Assembly (NCBI GenBank): GCA_944331945.1
Contig: CALVJC010000082.1
Coordinates: 1 to 11,493, forward strand
DNA: 11,493 nt
DNA from: an uncultured Bacilli bacterium
GTDB lineage: Bacteria > Bacillota_I > Bacilli_A > RF39 > UBA660
Reading direction: 5' to 3'
The translations under genes were made by a program, and so were the position numbers. Every line of letters begins with the position of its first letter. The stretch's first letter is position 1. This document shows positions 1 to 7,216 of the stretch, piece after piece. Below the pieces are notes generated by a model, which saw only the letters and a list, made by a program, of their open reading frames with translations, was not told the origin of the DNA and did no database searches.

Positions 1-500
1 TCACCAACTTCAAAACCTTTTTCGGCATAATATATTTTTAAGTCAGTAAAAGTTAAATCTTGTCTTGGAGAAATAATATTTTTTAAAGAGTTTTTTGTTC
101 TTTCTCTAAACATCTTATTTATTAAATATTCATCCATTTTTTCATTGGAACTACCAACTCTAATAAAACAACTATCTGGAGTCATTCCCATTCCTTTTAT
201 ATGATATGGAGTTTCATATCCTTTTGCTATTGTTATCTTTAAATATTTTTTGTTCTCTTTTGTAAGTACTTCTAAGTCAAATAATCCTAAAACAGATGGT
301 TCAATATTTGAAATTATTTTATCCTTTATTTTTCGTTGAAACAAATCAATATTATTTTTTAATCCAATTACATTACCATTATCATCAACACCAATATAGA
401 TGCTACCACCATCTTTATTTAAAAAGGCTATAACAGATTCTTCCAAGTCATCCACCACTTTAATTTTAAATTCTGTCCTTGAATCTTCAATAGCATACAC
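1..500 (-). CDS. AlbA_2/Schlafen-type putative DNA- or RNA-binding protein, N-terminal part (runs off the window)
   Basis: The minus strand is open from about 500 to the window edge and was read by hand; about 166 codons are visible and the 3' end lies outside. The N-terminus (numbering from the GTG at 500) carries an E-D-S-R-T-E-F-K start, then a helix ending in A-F-L-N, then G-G-S-I-Y-I-G-V-D-D-x-G at about 31-42. This is the typical opening of AlbA_2 (Schlafen-like) domains, found in transcriptional regulators, ATP-binding DUF4325-like proteins and some toxin or defence proteins. A later I-R-V-G-S-S segment also fits the family. The start is uncertain: an in-frame TAA lies two codons upstream of GTG 500, so the start must be that GTG, which overlaps the Shine-Dalgarno sequence, or an AUU at 491. 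It is separated from the upstream operon by a terminator and probably has its own promoter. Specific function unknown. Confidence 0.8.
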   Translation of the reverse strand, partial: MYAIEDSRTEFKIKVVDDLEESVIAFLNKDGGSIYIGVDDNGNVIGLKNNIDLFQRKIKDKIISNIEPSVLGLFDLEVLTKENKKYLKITIAKGYETPYHIKGMGMTPDSCFIRVGSSNEKMDEYLINKMFRERTKNSLKNIISPRQDLTFTDLKIYYAEKGFEVG

Positions 501-504
501 CTCC
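500..504 (-). promoter_or_regulatory. Shine-Dalgarno sequence (GGAGG) of the AlbA_2 gene
   Basis: GGAGG on the minus strand. It lies 8 nt before an in-frame ATT (491) and 3 nt before an out-of-frame ATG (496), and it shares its last G with the only in-frame GTG. The spacing therefore favours an AUU start, which is rare in bacteria. Confidence 0.5.
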
Positions 505-520
505 GATTATGGTCAAATTA

Positions 521-531
521 ATCATATCATA
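521..531 (-). promoter_or_regulatory. Possible -10 region for the AlbA_2 gene
   Basis: Two overlapping TATGAT hexamers occur on the minus strand about 20-30 nt before the start region, downstream of the preceding operon's terminator. No convincing -35 lies at 17 bp, so this is a position-based suggestion only. Confidence 0.25.
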
Positions 532-567
532 TTTCCTAGTAATTTTTTATGTATGAATTTTCTTTTG

Positions 568-598
568 TACAAAAATAAAACCACTTTAAAGCGGTTTT
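568..598 (-). terminator. Rho-independent terminator of the signal peptidase/McrB-like operon
   Basis: On the minus strand, AAAACCGC and GTGGTTTT form an 8-bp stem (one G-U pair) around the loop TTTAAA, followed by TTATTTTTGT. The stop codon TAA (597-599) of the preceding gene overlaps the base of the stem, so transcription should end immediately after translation does. Confidence 0.85.
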
Positions 599-1805
599 AA
601 GTAAAAGAGGATTTTGCAACCTCAATAACCGGAATAACGCTACATTCTGCTGCTTTATCCTCTCCATAAATTTTTGAAAGGTTATCATCTACTTTTACCA
701 AAGAGAAAGCCTGTGTCGCATTATAATCAGTATTAATCCAATAACACTTACTACTCATAAGATAAGGAAATCTTTGGTTCGAAAACTGATAATAGCCACC
801 ACCGGCTACTACCTTTAAAACTTCCGTAGCAAAACGATCACCATAACTCAAATTACCAATGACAACATTAGATAAATTTTCACGAACAACATAGGAATTT
901 TCAACATCTTTTGCAATAATTGGCAAAAGATCTTCCAAAGTCAAAGCTCTCGTTGGAACCGTCCAAGTAGAAGTAACAGAACTAAGGCTACTTGCATAAC
1001 TAGCATAATTTCCAGTCACATATGTATGAAATAAATCCGGTAACAATGTAACACTCGTATCTCCTATTTTGTTATTGGTATCAATAACATAAGTCTTAAA
1101 ACAAGTAGAACTCAAAGTATCACAAGTTTGATTCGAAACAACATCATATAAAATTAAATCACCTAAATTATAATCCATATCAGAAGATTCATTATCAACA
1201 ACGAATTGTTCAGCTTTTACATCTATCGCAATATGAACCGTAGAACGAACCTCATAACTTTCATCCTCTTCTTTTTTAGCATTTTCCTTCTGCTGAAAAG
1301 CATAAGCTTGATTTCCCCATTCACTATCTAACTCATTATTTGCCGAATCCAAAGGCCAAGAAACCGAAACTTCAAACTCACTCATATCATCATGCGCTCC
1401 TACATAATTTTTACTTAAATTAATATTAACATGAAAAGGAAAATCATGAGAAAGAGTATCTTCAATTTCCTCTGAAGAAATCGTATCGTTCCTTAACTCA
1501 CTTTCTAAAATACGAGCAGACGTAATATCATAACTTAATTGAGCATCCGTATCCCCTAAATTATTAATACTAACCCGCTCTGTAATCGGATCCATACCTG
1601 GATAAATATCCGACAAAGCAAGAACAATTTCATTAGAAACGGCCTGATTATCCTTTGTAAACTGCACATACCAAGCTTTAACATCAACTTCAGTAGAAGC
1701 ACTTGCCAATCCACTATAAGCAAACCATGCTAACGTAATGGATAATAAAGAAACGGCAATGCAAAACAAGGAAAGGATATTGAATTTAAGAAGTCTCTTT
1801 TTCAT
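597..1805 (-). CDS. SipW-type exported surface protein, TasA-like N-terminal domain
   Basis: 402 residues. A basic N-terminus and hydrophobic segment (about 8-28) end in L-A-W-F-A-Y-S, a signal peptide resembling those processed by SipW-type signal peptidases. Residues about 40-200 are beta-rich and contain a P-G-M turn (69-71) followed by V-S-I-N-N-L-G-D, the pattern of TasA/camelysin-like beta-sandwiches. From about 211 a second region begins with Y-N-L-G-D-L-I-L-Y. Its C-terminus has C-Y-W-I (354-357) and V-I-P-V-I-E-V near the end, loosely like the Y/W...RPVI ending of DUF6273-like surface domains; that resemblance is tentative. Four Cys lie outside the signal peptide (228, 235, 354, 388). 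No LPxTG motif or C-terminal membrane anchor is visible. A Shine-Dalgarno-like AAGGTGGTG (1816-1824) sits about 10 nt before the ATG, slightly far. It is the last gene of the operon, 22 bp after a signal peptidase gene that is its likely processing enzyme. Confidence 0.8.
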   Translation of the reverse strand: MKKRLLKFNILSLFCIAVSLLSITLAWFAYSGLASASTEVDVKAWYVQFTKDNQAVSNEIVLALSDIYPGMDPITERVSINNLGDTDAQLSYDITSARILESELRNDTISSEEIEDTLSHDFPFHVNINLSKNYVGAHDDMSEFEVSVSWPLDSANNELDSEWGNQAYAFQQKENAKKEEDESYEVRSTVHIAIDVKAEQFVVDNESSDMDYNLGDLILYDVVSNQTCDTLSSTCFKTYVIDTNNKIGDTSVTLLPDLFHTYVTGNYASYASSLSSVTSTWTVPTRALTLEDLLPIIAKDVENSYVVRENLSNVVIGNLSYGDRFATEVLKVVAGGGYYQFSNQRFPYLMSSKCYWINTDYNATQAFSLVKVDDNLSKIYGEDKAAECSVIPVIEVAKSSFT

Positions 1806-1827
1806 AGGCGCAAAACACCACCTTATC

Positions 1828-2403
1828 TTATTCTTTTTCTAATTTATTTCTTCGTTTTTCTTCTTTTTCTAACATAACATGAATAATCTCAGAACCCACT
1901 AAATATAAAATTGGAATAATAATAAATAAGAACAATCCAACACTATTACTAATGATCTTATAAATAAAGGATAAAATAACGGATTTATAAATAACAACAC
2001 CATATAACTGTTCTTCAGAAACAATTGGATCTTCTACTAAATTAGCAATACCTTTGGTATGGAAATAATAAACCCCATTTGAATCCTGCTCAATCTCTAC
2101 TACCTCATGGGTAATAACCTTATCTCGAAAATCTCCTTGTTTTCCTAAATAACTGATGGTATCCCCCACTTTAATATCTTCTGGATCCGTCACCTTAGAA
2201 ATTAAAACATCCCCTACTTTATATTCCGGCTCCATACTACCAGTTACCACAGTAAACATCCGATAATCAAAGAAAGAAAGCTGATTATTACTAAAGCGCT
2301 GTAAACAGACGACTACAAAAAACAAAATAACAAAAATAGTTATTAAAATATTAAGAATTGTTTTGATGATTTTCCATAATTTTTTATAATTAAACTTTTT
2401 CAT
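1828..2403 (-). CDS. sipW: SipW/ER-type signal peptidase I (S26B), compact form
   Basis: 191 residues from the ATG at 2403; an in-frame GTG at 2412 would add three. One membrane segment lies at about 16-35, then the catalytic serine in T-G-S-M-E-P (S56), V-G-D repeats, the histidine in I-T-H-E-V (H99), and an Asp in V-E-D-P (D125). A second membrane segment spans about 145-175, followed by a short charged tail. A Ser-His-Asp arrangement with His instead of Lys is the mark of the ER/SipW (S26B) class, which processes TasA-like precursors on the outer face of the membrane. The usual K-G-D-A-N box reads K-G-I-A-N here, while the later Asp is kept. The reading frame begins right after the upstream stop TAG (2412-2414), suggesting translational coupling; a weak TGAGG precedes the ATG. 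Predicted active, with the downstream exported protein as probable substrate. Confidence 0.9.
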   Translation of the reverse strand: MKKFNYKKLWKIIKTILNILITIFVILFFVVVCLQRFSNNQLSFFDYRMFTVVTGSMEPEYKVGDVLISKVTDPEDIKVGDTISYLGKQGDFRDKVITHEVVEIEQDSNGVYYFHTKGIANLVEDPIVSEEQLYGVVIYKSVILSFIYKIISNSVGLFLFIIIPILYLVGSEIIHVMLEKEEKRRNKLEKE

Positions 2404-2411
2404 ATGCCTCA

Positions 2412-3548
2412 CTACAAATACTGTTTTGTCCTTTCTAAATACTCTTCCAATGCACTCTTAAATTTTTTCTTAACATCATCCATTCCTACCAAACGATCAC
2501 TTTTTCCCTCTTTCATCTTTTTGGCCACCGCCGCAAGCAATTCTTCTTCACTTACCTTAATGCCACTACTTTTTAATAAAGCCAAAACCCGATTCATCTC
2601 TTCAGTTAACAAAATAACTGCATAATGAGACATTCTCTTCCTCTGTTCTCGCTTTGACTTCGTCATAGAATCTAAAACTAAATAGTCAATGAAAAAGGAA
2701 TGGTCCAAGAAACCTTTCATGACATCAATACTACCATTTCCCTCTTCTTCTCTTGGAACATCATTATCTTCATAATCATACATACGAATAATATCCCAAA
2801 GTCGAACCGCAATTCGAAAATTAGGGTTTTTTAATAAGATATTGGTCTTTTTTAAAGGAGGCTTTACAAGAGTAACATGCGCTTTATCAAGCTCTTTATA
2901 CATCTCACTCTTTTCCCAACTAGAAAGAAACTCTTTAATTCGTTTAATTCTCTTTTTAATCGCTTCAATCTCTTCTTTCAGTTTCTTATCATCTTGAACA
3001 GAAGGAAGAGAAGAAGAAGAGATCTTCAACTCAATTTGAATCTTTTCTCGCTCTGTAGTACTATTTCCTTTATATTCCATTTGTTTATTATTATTTAACT
3101 CAAAATGTTCCAACATCTTTTCTTTTTGAAAAATAAATTTTTCCAAATCCTGAATTAAAGTATATAAGAAACGATTCTCATATATATTATAAGTCTCTTC
3201 ATTACGAACATCTAAAATTTTAGAAGGCTCTACATCTTTCGTTTTTTTATTTACTCTCGAAATATATTGACTATGCTTTGCTAAATCTTTTACACTATCC
3301 ACTGTAATTTTTTTGGCTCTTTCAACCTTTACAAGATTCTCTTCCTTAATCAAAGTAAGTTTTGGATTTCGGACAATGATATCTATTCGAGGACAAGCAA
3401 ATTCAATTTCATTGACCCAGTCAAAAGACATCAAGTCACCATTAAATTCGGATTTATAATCCATGTCACTCTCTAATTTTTTCAAGAAATGAGCACTTCG
3501 TTGCTGAAATACATCATTTTCTTCTTCCATGGATACCTCTTTTTCCAT
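2412..3548 (-). CDS. DUF2357/McrC-like coiled-coil protein, partner of the McrB-like ATPase
   Basis: 378 residues from ATG 3548, which has AGGGG about 9 nt upstream; ATG 3554 and TTG 3557 are alternatives. It is soluble, highly charged, and has no signal peptide or membrane segment. The best landmark is at about 113-131: N-E-E-T-Y-N-I-Y-E-N-R-F-L, which matches the conserved E-N-x-F region of DUF2357-type N-terminal domains of McrC-like proteins. A Lys/Glu-rich coiled coil follows (about 187-223), then L-V-K-P-P-L-K-K-T-N-I-L-L-K-N-P-N-F-R (about 227-245) and a helical C-terminus. McrC proteins normally end in a PD-(D/E)XK nuclease; I cannot find a convincing D...(D/E)xK core here. It lies 16 bp after the McrB-like gene, the usual arrangement for an ATPase and its partner. 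The McrC-like assignment is inferred from motif and neighbour and needs a profile search. Confidence 0.65.
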   Translation of the reverse strand: MEKEVSMEEENDVFQQRSAHFLKKLESDMDYKSEFNGDLMSFDWVNEIEFACPRIDIIVRNPKLTLIKEENLVKVERAKKITVDSVKDLAKHSQYISRVNKKTKDVEPSKILDVRNEETYNIYENRFLYTLIQDLEKFIFQKEKMLEHFELNNNKQMEYKGNSTTEREKIQIELKISSSSLPSVQDDKKLKEEIEAIKKRIKRIKEFLSSWEKSEMYKELDKAHVTLVKPPLKKTNILLKNPNFRIAVRLWDIIRMYDYEDNDVPREEEGNGSIDVMKGFLDHSFFIDYLVLDSMTKSKREQRKRMSHYAVILLTEEMNRVLALLKSSGIKVSEEELLAAVAKKMKEGKSDRLVGMDDVKKKFKSALEEYLERTKQYL

Positions 3549-3564
3549 AGACATCAACCCCTAA

Positions 3565-5082
3565 CTATATACTCTTCTTTAAATTTTCCAAATAAGCAAT
3601 ACATTCTTTCATGACATTTTTTCCACAAGTCTTATTCAAAAATGAAATAAATGGATCAATCTCATCACGAATAAAAGCTACACTTAACTGATCAAATTTA
3701 CGTAAAATCTTCTTCGCTACAAAGTAATCAATCGCTTCAATCGATTTTCCACCACATACTACATAAATAGGAACAAATACCCCAAGCTGTTTCATAATAC
3801 GATTACCAAAGGCAATTCTAAAATGTTCAATAACATAATCATCAATTTCTTTTACAAGCGCTAAATCTTTTTCTGAAACTGGATTCTGCTCTACTGCTTC
3901 TTTAAATAAGTTATTCAAATAACTAGCATTTAAAAGAATGGCATCTTGTTCCCGACATTTAAATGGATCAACTTTGGTATTAATATCAATAGGCATTGCT
4001 CTATCGTATACTTTATCCGTAACCATAAAGGTGGAATCATCGTTATTAATCGTACCAATATACCATAAGTTTTCTGGAATCTTTAATTTTCCATTCGTCA
4101 CTTTTTCCGGATCGTTTGGCCATCCACTTGGTACCAAATCAACAATCCATTCATCGGTATTTGGCATTTCCAAAATAGAAAGGAAATCCGCAAAATAGTA
4201 TTCAACCCGCGCTAAGTTCATTTCATCAAGAATAATCGTATGAACATTATCATCAAAAGTAGCTGTATAAATTTCTCCAAGCGCTTTCGTTTCATTAAAT
4301 TTCTTCGTAAATTCATTAAAATATCCTAAGAAATCGGATTTATCACGCCAAGATGGTTGTACCGAAGCTACACAGGAATCATTGCTAACAAATTTTCCCC
4401 AAGCATAAGCTAACGAAGTTTTACCAGTACCAGAAATACCTTGTAAAATAATTAATTTTCCACAAGCAAGACCCGCAAAGAAAGGTCTTAATACACTATT
4501 ATCATAATATAGATGAAGTTTACTAGCAGAGAAACACCGGAAATCATCAATTAATTCTGCTAACGTATAAGTATTGTCATAGTTCTTAACATGATATCCT
4601 TCATAAGCCTTATCAATAGAAACAAGTTTTGGAAAACGAATACTTGGATCGCCTTCCTCTTGTGGCTCTTCCTCGCCTTCTTTTTCTTCTTCATTCGGAT
4701 TAATTCCAAGCTGTGATACTTTCATCGCCATTAATTCATCTTTTTCTTTCATTAATTTACGAACTTTATCATTTAAACTAGCAATCTCTTCAAGCAATTC
4801 TTCTTTACTCATTCGATTTTGTGCTTTACGAATCATCTTACGGATAAATAAGTAAATTAAGAAAATAATAATTCCTATAATAGCAAGTAAGAAAATCACT
4901 GCTAATACTACAAAAAATGTTTCAGCTCCATTAAAACTACCCTTATAACTATCAATAACTTTAGCATATTCATTAAAGTTAAACATTTTGACGATTCCAT
5001 TAAAAATACCCTGGAATATCATCACAAAACCATCAAAGAAAATAGAAATAAACTCGTAAAAAAATCTAACAAATGTATTCAT
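3565..5082 (-). CDS. Membrane-anchored McrB-type AAA+ NTPase
   Basis: 505 residues from the second of two tandem ATGs (5082; the first is 5085), preceded by AGGGGGG. An amphipathic hydrophobic N-terminus (about 5-34) is followed by a strong transmembrane helix (about 54-80), a coiled coil (about 92-122) and an acidic Glu-rich linker (about 130-145). The AAA+ core then shows Walker A G-I-S-G-T-G-K-T-S (215-223), a Q-P-S-W-x-D-x-S-D-F-L-G-Y segment (about 242-254) typical of McrB relatives, Walker B I-I-L-D-E-M-N-L-A-R (284-293) and sensor I G-T-I-N-N-D-D (343-349). Arg361 is a candidate arginine finger. The core is predicted cytoplasmic. McrB proteins form NTP-driven hexamers that work with McrC; they are usually soluble, so the membrane anchor is unusual. 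It is 13 bp downstream of the signal peptidase fusion and just upstream of the DUF2357-like gene. The NTPase assignment is firm; the role is not known. Confidence 0.88.
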   Translation of the reverse strand: MNTFVRFFYEFISIFFDGFVMIFQGIFNGIVKMFNFNEYAKVIDSYKGSFNGAETFFVVLAVIFLLAIIGIIIFLIYLFIRKMIRKAQNRMSKEELLEEIASLNDKVRKLMKEKDELMAMKVSQLGINPNEEEKEGEEEPQEEGDPSIRFPKLVSIDKAYEGYHVKNYDNTYTLAELIDDFRCFSASKLHLYYDNSVLRPFFAGLACGKLIILQGISGTGKTSLAYAWGKFVSNDSCVASVQPSWRDKSDFLGYFNEFTKKFNETKALGEIYTATFDDNVHTIILDEMNLARVEYYFADFLSILEMPNTDEWIVDLVPSGWPNDPEKVTNGKLKIPENLWYIGTINNDDSTFMVTDKVYDRAMPIDINTKVDPFKCREQDAILLNASYLNNLFKEAVEQNPVSEKDLALVKEIDDYVIEHFRIAFGNRIMKQLGVFVPIYVVCGGKSIEAIDYFVAKKILRKFDQLSVAFIRDEIDPFISFLNKTCGKNVMKECIAYLENLKKSI

Positions 5083-5098
5083 CATTATCCCCCCTATA

Positions 5099-7075
5099 CT
5101 AAACTCTTCTCATAACATCATCGAAAACAATCTTTTTCCGAAGATCCTTTGGAAGTTTTGTCTTTAATTTTTTATTTTTTATACTAATAAATAAATACTC
5201 CATCATATACATAAAATCCAAATCACTTTCTTTTATTTCTTCCATATCACCTAAATAAACAGCGAAATGATATCCTTGTTTGATTAAACTTTTCATGACT
5301 GTTTTATTTCCTTTAATATCTTGATAATCTACTAAAGTAATAATACTTTGTTTCGCATATTCATCATCAATCAAATTATAAATGTCATCTAGTTTATTAC
5401 TCTTATCATATAACTCATTTGGTAAATGGAAAAGATATTTATTTGAAAAATTTCCCCGATACATATCTTTTACAAGACGTACCATCAAAAGATTAAGTAA
5501 AACCTCTAACTTATCTTCTGCAATAATACCTTCATTATAAGTCTTTTCAATAATGTAATCGCTATATACTTTACTAAAGGATAAATTATGACTCATCTTT
5601 ACCCCATATATCTTTTGATTTACGATCTTACTATATTTAAGATGAAATAAATTGGTCTTCATCTTCTCCATCGCTTCTTGCAATTGATTATAATAAGTTT
5701 TTTGAATCTGAATAATTTTATTTACCATCTTCATAAAGTCTTCTGAAGTAAAGTATTCCTGATCCAAATGTTCTAATAACTTATTTTTATATTTTTCTCG
5801 TTTTTCTTTTAAATCTTGAATACTACTATATTTCTCTACATAATTAATAATTTTAAAGATGATATTGAATTTACCAGCTTTCTCTGTGTATTTAGTATCA
5901 CTACCCTTATAATCACGAATTAATTTAACTGTTTCTAAATCAATAATTTTATCAAGTTTCTGAAGCATATTCTTATTATCATAAGAAGTATTTACATCTC
6001 CACAATAATTATAGTATTTTGCATCAATATAAGTCTTTAAAAAAGCTTCTTTAATAGTTGGTTCATTTAATTTATATTCTTGATTAAAATTAAGTATTTT
6101 AATAAGGTCATTCAACTCTTCTGTTTTAAGAAGCATTGCTTTCTCAAGGATATTTTTACACTTCTTACGTTTATTTTGTAAGACTTCTAAGGTTTTTTCT
6201 TCTTTTTGAGGTTCTTCTGGTACTGAAGATGATACCACTACTTCTTCTTCCTCTTCAAGTAAATTCTCAGGTTCGCTATAAACGGGTTCTAAATCACTTT
6301 TATCGACTGGAATCATTCGAAAATACATGGTTTTATCTAAATCTTCATCCGAAAGTGGAAGAGTTTCGACATCTAACATTTCTACATCCTCTTTCGCCTC
6401 ATGAATCTTTTGAACTTCTACTTTCGCTTCTTTTTTCTTCTTAGGCTTTTCTTTTTTTAAAGGAGTAGCTTTTTGTTGCACCACTGGAGCTTCTTTCTTC
6501 TTTGGTACTGACTTTTCTTTTACTTTAGTAAACGTAGCTTTTATCTTAGAAAACATCTGCTTCTCTTTCTCCTTATCCTCTTTCTTCATCGCATAACTAA
6601 TTAAGAATAAAGTAACAATAATGGCAATGATAACAATTGGATTGAATAATGTTTTTCGTAAAATTCCAAAGTTTGGCAAGATTTTAACAACCTTTCCCAC
6701 GATCTGATCATCCGTGATAGGTTCATCTTTGGTATTATTCGCATCTCCCTTTGTCACATAAGTATCACTGTATTTTTCAATCACTCGATGGGTTGTAAAC
6801 TCATCCCCTTGCTTAAAAGTAATAATGTCATCCAAAGCAATATCATCGGTATCTTCTACAACAATCCAGTCTCCTGCATCAATGGTTCCCTTCATACTTC
6901 CTGTTTGTACTTCAAAAACAGAATAACCAAAAAAACTAGAATAATCATTATTCAATAAATGAATCTGAATATTGTTATAAATAGAAATAAGTAAAATAAT
7001 ACCAAAAAGAACAATCATAACATTTAACAAAATATTAATGATTTTTTCAGACAACTTTTTCTTTCTAGCCTCCAC
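5099..7075 (-). CDS. SipW-type signal peptidase fused to a large cytoplasmic helical domain
   Basis: 658 residues from GTG 7075. A GTG at 7084 is also in frame, but GGGGTGAT at 7080-7087 sits at ideal distance from 7075. The first 165 residues are a complete S26B signal peptidase: membrane helix about 13-32, catalytic T-G-S-M (S60), histidine in T-T-H-R-V (H96), K-G-D-A-N-N (109-114) with a following D, and a second membrane helix about 146-163. The usual family length is about 180-200 residues; this protein continues for roughly 490 more. By standard SipW topology the extension is cytoplasmic. It begins with a Lys/Pro-rich stretch (about 165-220), then an acidic linker rich in Glu and Ser (about 222-290), then an alpha-helical domain (about 295-658) that I do not recognise. 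It is the first gene of its operon, behind a good promoter and directly before the membrane McrB-like ATPase, so the cytoplasmic extension could contact that ATPase (inference). Confidence 0.88.
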   Translation of the reverse strand: MEARKKKLSEKIINILLNVMIVLFGIILLISIYNNIQIHLLNNDYSSFFGYSVFEVQTGSMKGTIDAGDWIVVEDTDDIALDDIITFKQGDEFTTHRVIEKYSDTYVTKGDANNTKDEPITDDQIVGKVVKILPNFGILRKTLFNPIVIIAIIVTLFLISYAMKKEDKEKEKQMFSKIKATFTKVKEKSVPKKKEAPVVQQKATPLKKEKPKKKKEAKVEVQKIHEAKEDVEMLDVETLPLSDEDLDKTMYFRMIPVDKSDLEPVYSEPENLLEEEEEVVVSSSVPEEPQKEEKTLEVLQNKRKKCKNILEKAMLLKTEELNDLIKILNFNQEYKLNEPTIKEAFLKTYIDAKYYNYCGDVNTSYDNKNMLQKLDKIIDLETVKLIRDYKGSDTKYTEKAGKFNIIFKIINYVEKYSSIQDLKEKREKYKNKLLEHLDQEYFTSEDFMKMVNKIIQIQKTYYNQLQEAMEKMKTNLFHLKYSKIVNQKIYGVKMSHNLSFSKVYSDYIIEKTYNEGIIAEDKLEVLLNLLMVRLVKDMYRGNFSNKYLFHLPNELYDKSNKLDDIYNLIDDEYAKQSIITLVDYQDIKGNKTVMKSLIKQGYHFAVYLGDMEEIKESDLDFMYMMEYLFISIKNKKLKTKLPKDLRKKIVFDDVMRRV

Positions 7076-7079
7076 GTGT

Positions 7080-7087
7080 ATCACCCC
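7080..7087 (-). promoter_or_regulatory. Shine-Dalgarno sequence deciding the start of the signal peptidase fusion
   Basis: GGGGTGAT on the minus strand closely matches the extended consensus GGAGGTGAT. It ends a few bases before GTG 7075 and overlaps GTG 7084, so the shorter start is preferred. Confidence 0.6.
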
Positions 7088-7115
7088 GTTTATACTTCAT
7101 CCACTATTATAATAA

Positions 7116-7144
7116 AGTATACCATAATCGACTTTTTTTGACAA
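7116..7144 (-). promoter_or_regulatory. Sigma-A-type promoter of the signal peptidase/McrB-like operon
   Basis: On the minus strand, -35 TTGTCA (7139-7144) and -10 TATACT (7116-7121) are separated by exactly 17 bp, with an extended TGG before the -10. Predicted transcription start is near 7109, giving a leader of about 34 nt to GTG 7075. It lies downstream of the terminator of the preceding unit, so the two gene groups can be controlled separately. The remaining bases up to the terminator show no clear operator or riboswitch. Confidence 0.75.
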
Positions 7145-7216
7145 TAAATTAGTAGCAGTTTTTAACTTCTTGACTCCTAATATACTTAAAATTGTGTATT
7201 CTCCTTAAAAAAATAA

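Noticed and set aside
400..600. Plus-strand 66-codon frame across the terminator
   Set aside because: It overlaps the AlbA_2 gene in antisense and its end is the terminator stem, so it is not a credible gene.
2412..3000. PD-(D/E)XK nuclease core in the C-terminal half of the DUF2357-like protein
   Set aside because: Asp/Glu and Lys residues are abundant, but no strand-D...(D/E)xK arrangement stands out from the general charge.
2404..4198. Plus-strand open frames such as 2404..2625, 2877..3098 and 3938..4198
   Set aside because: They lie entirely opposite well-supported minus-strand genes, have low-complexity or non-protein-like composition, and lack convincing ribosome-binding sites.
6136..6444. 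Plus-strand 102-codon frame, Leu- and Phe-rich
   Set aside because: It is the antisense of the Glu/Lys-rich linker of the signal peptidase fusion, which reads as hydrophobic in reverse.
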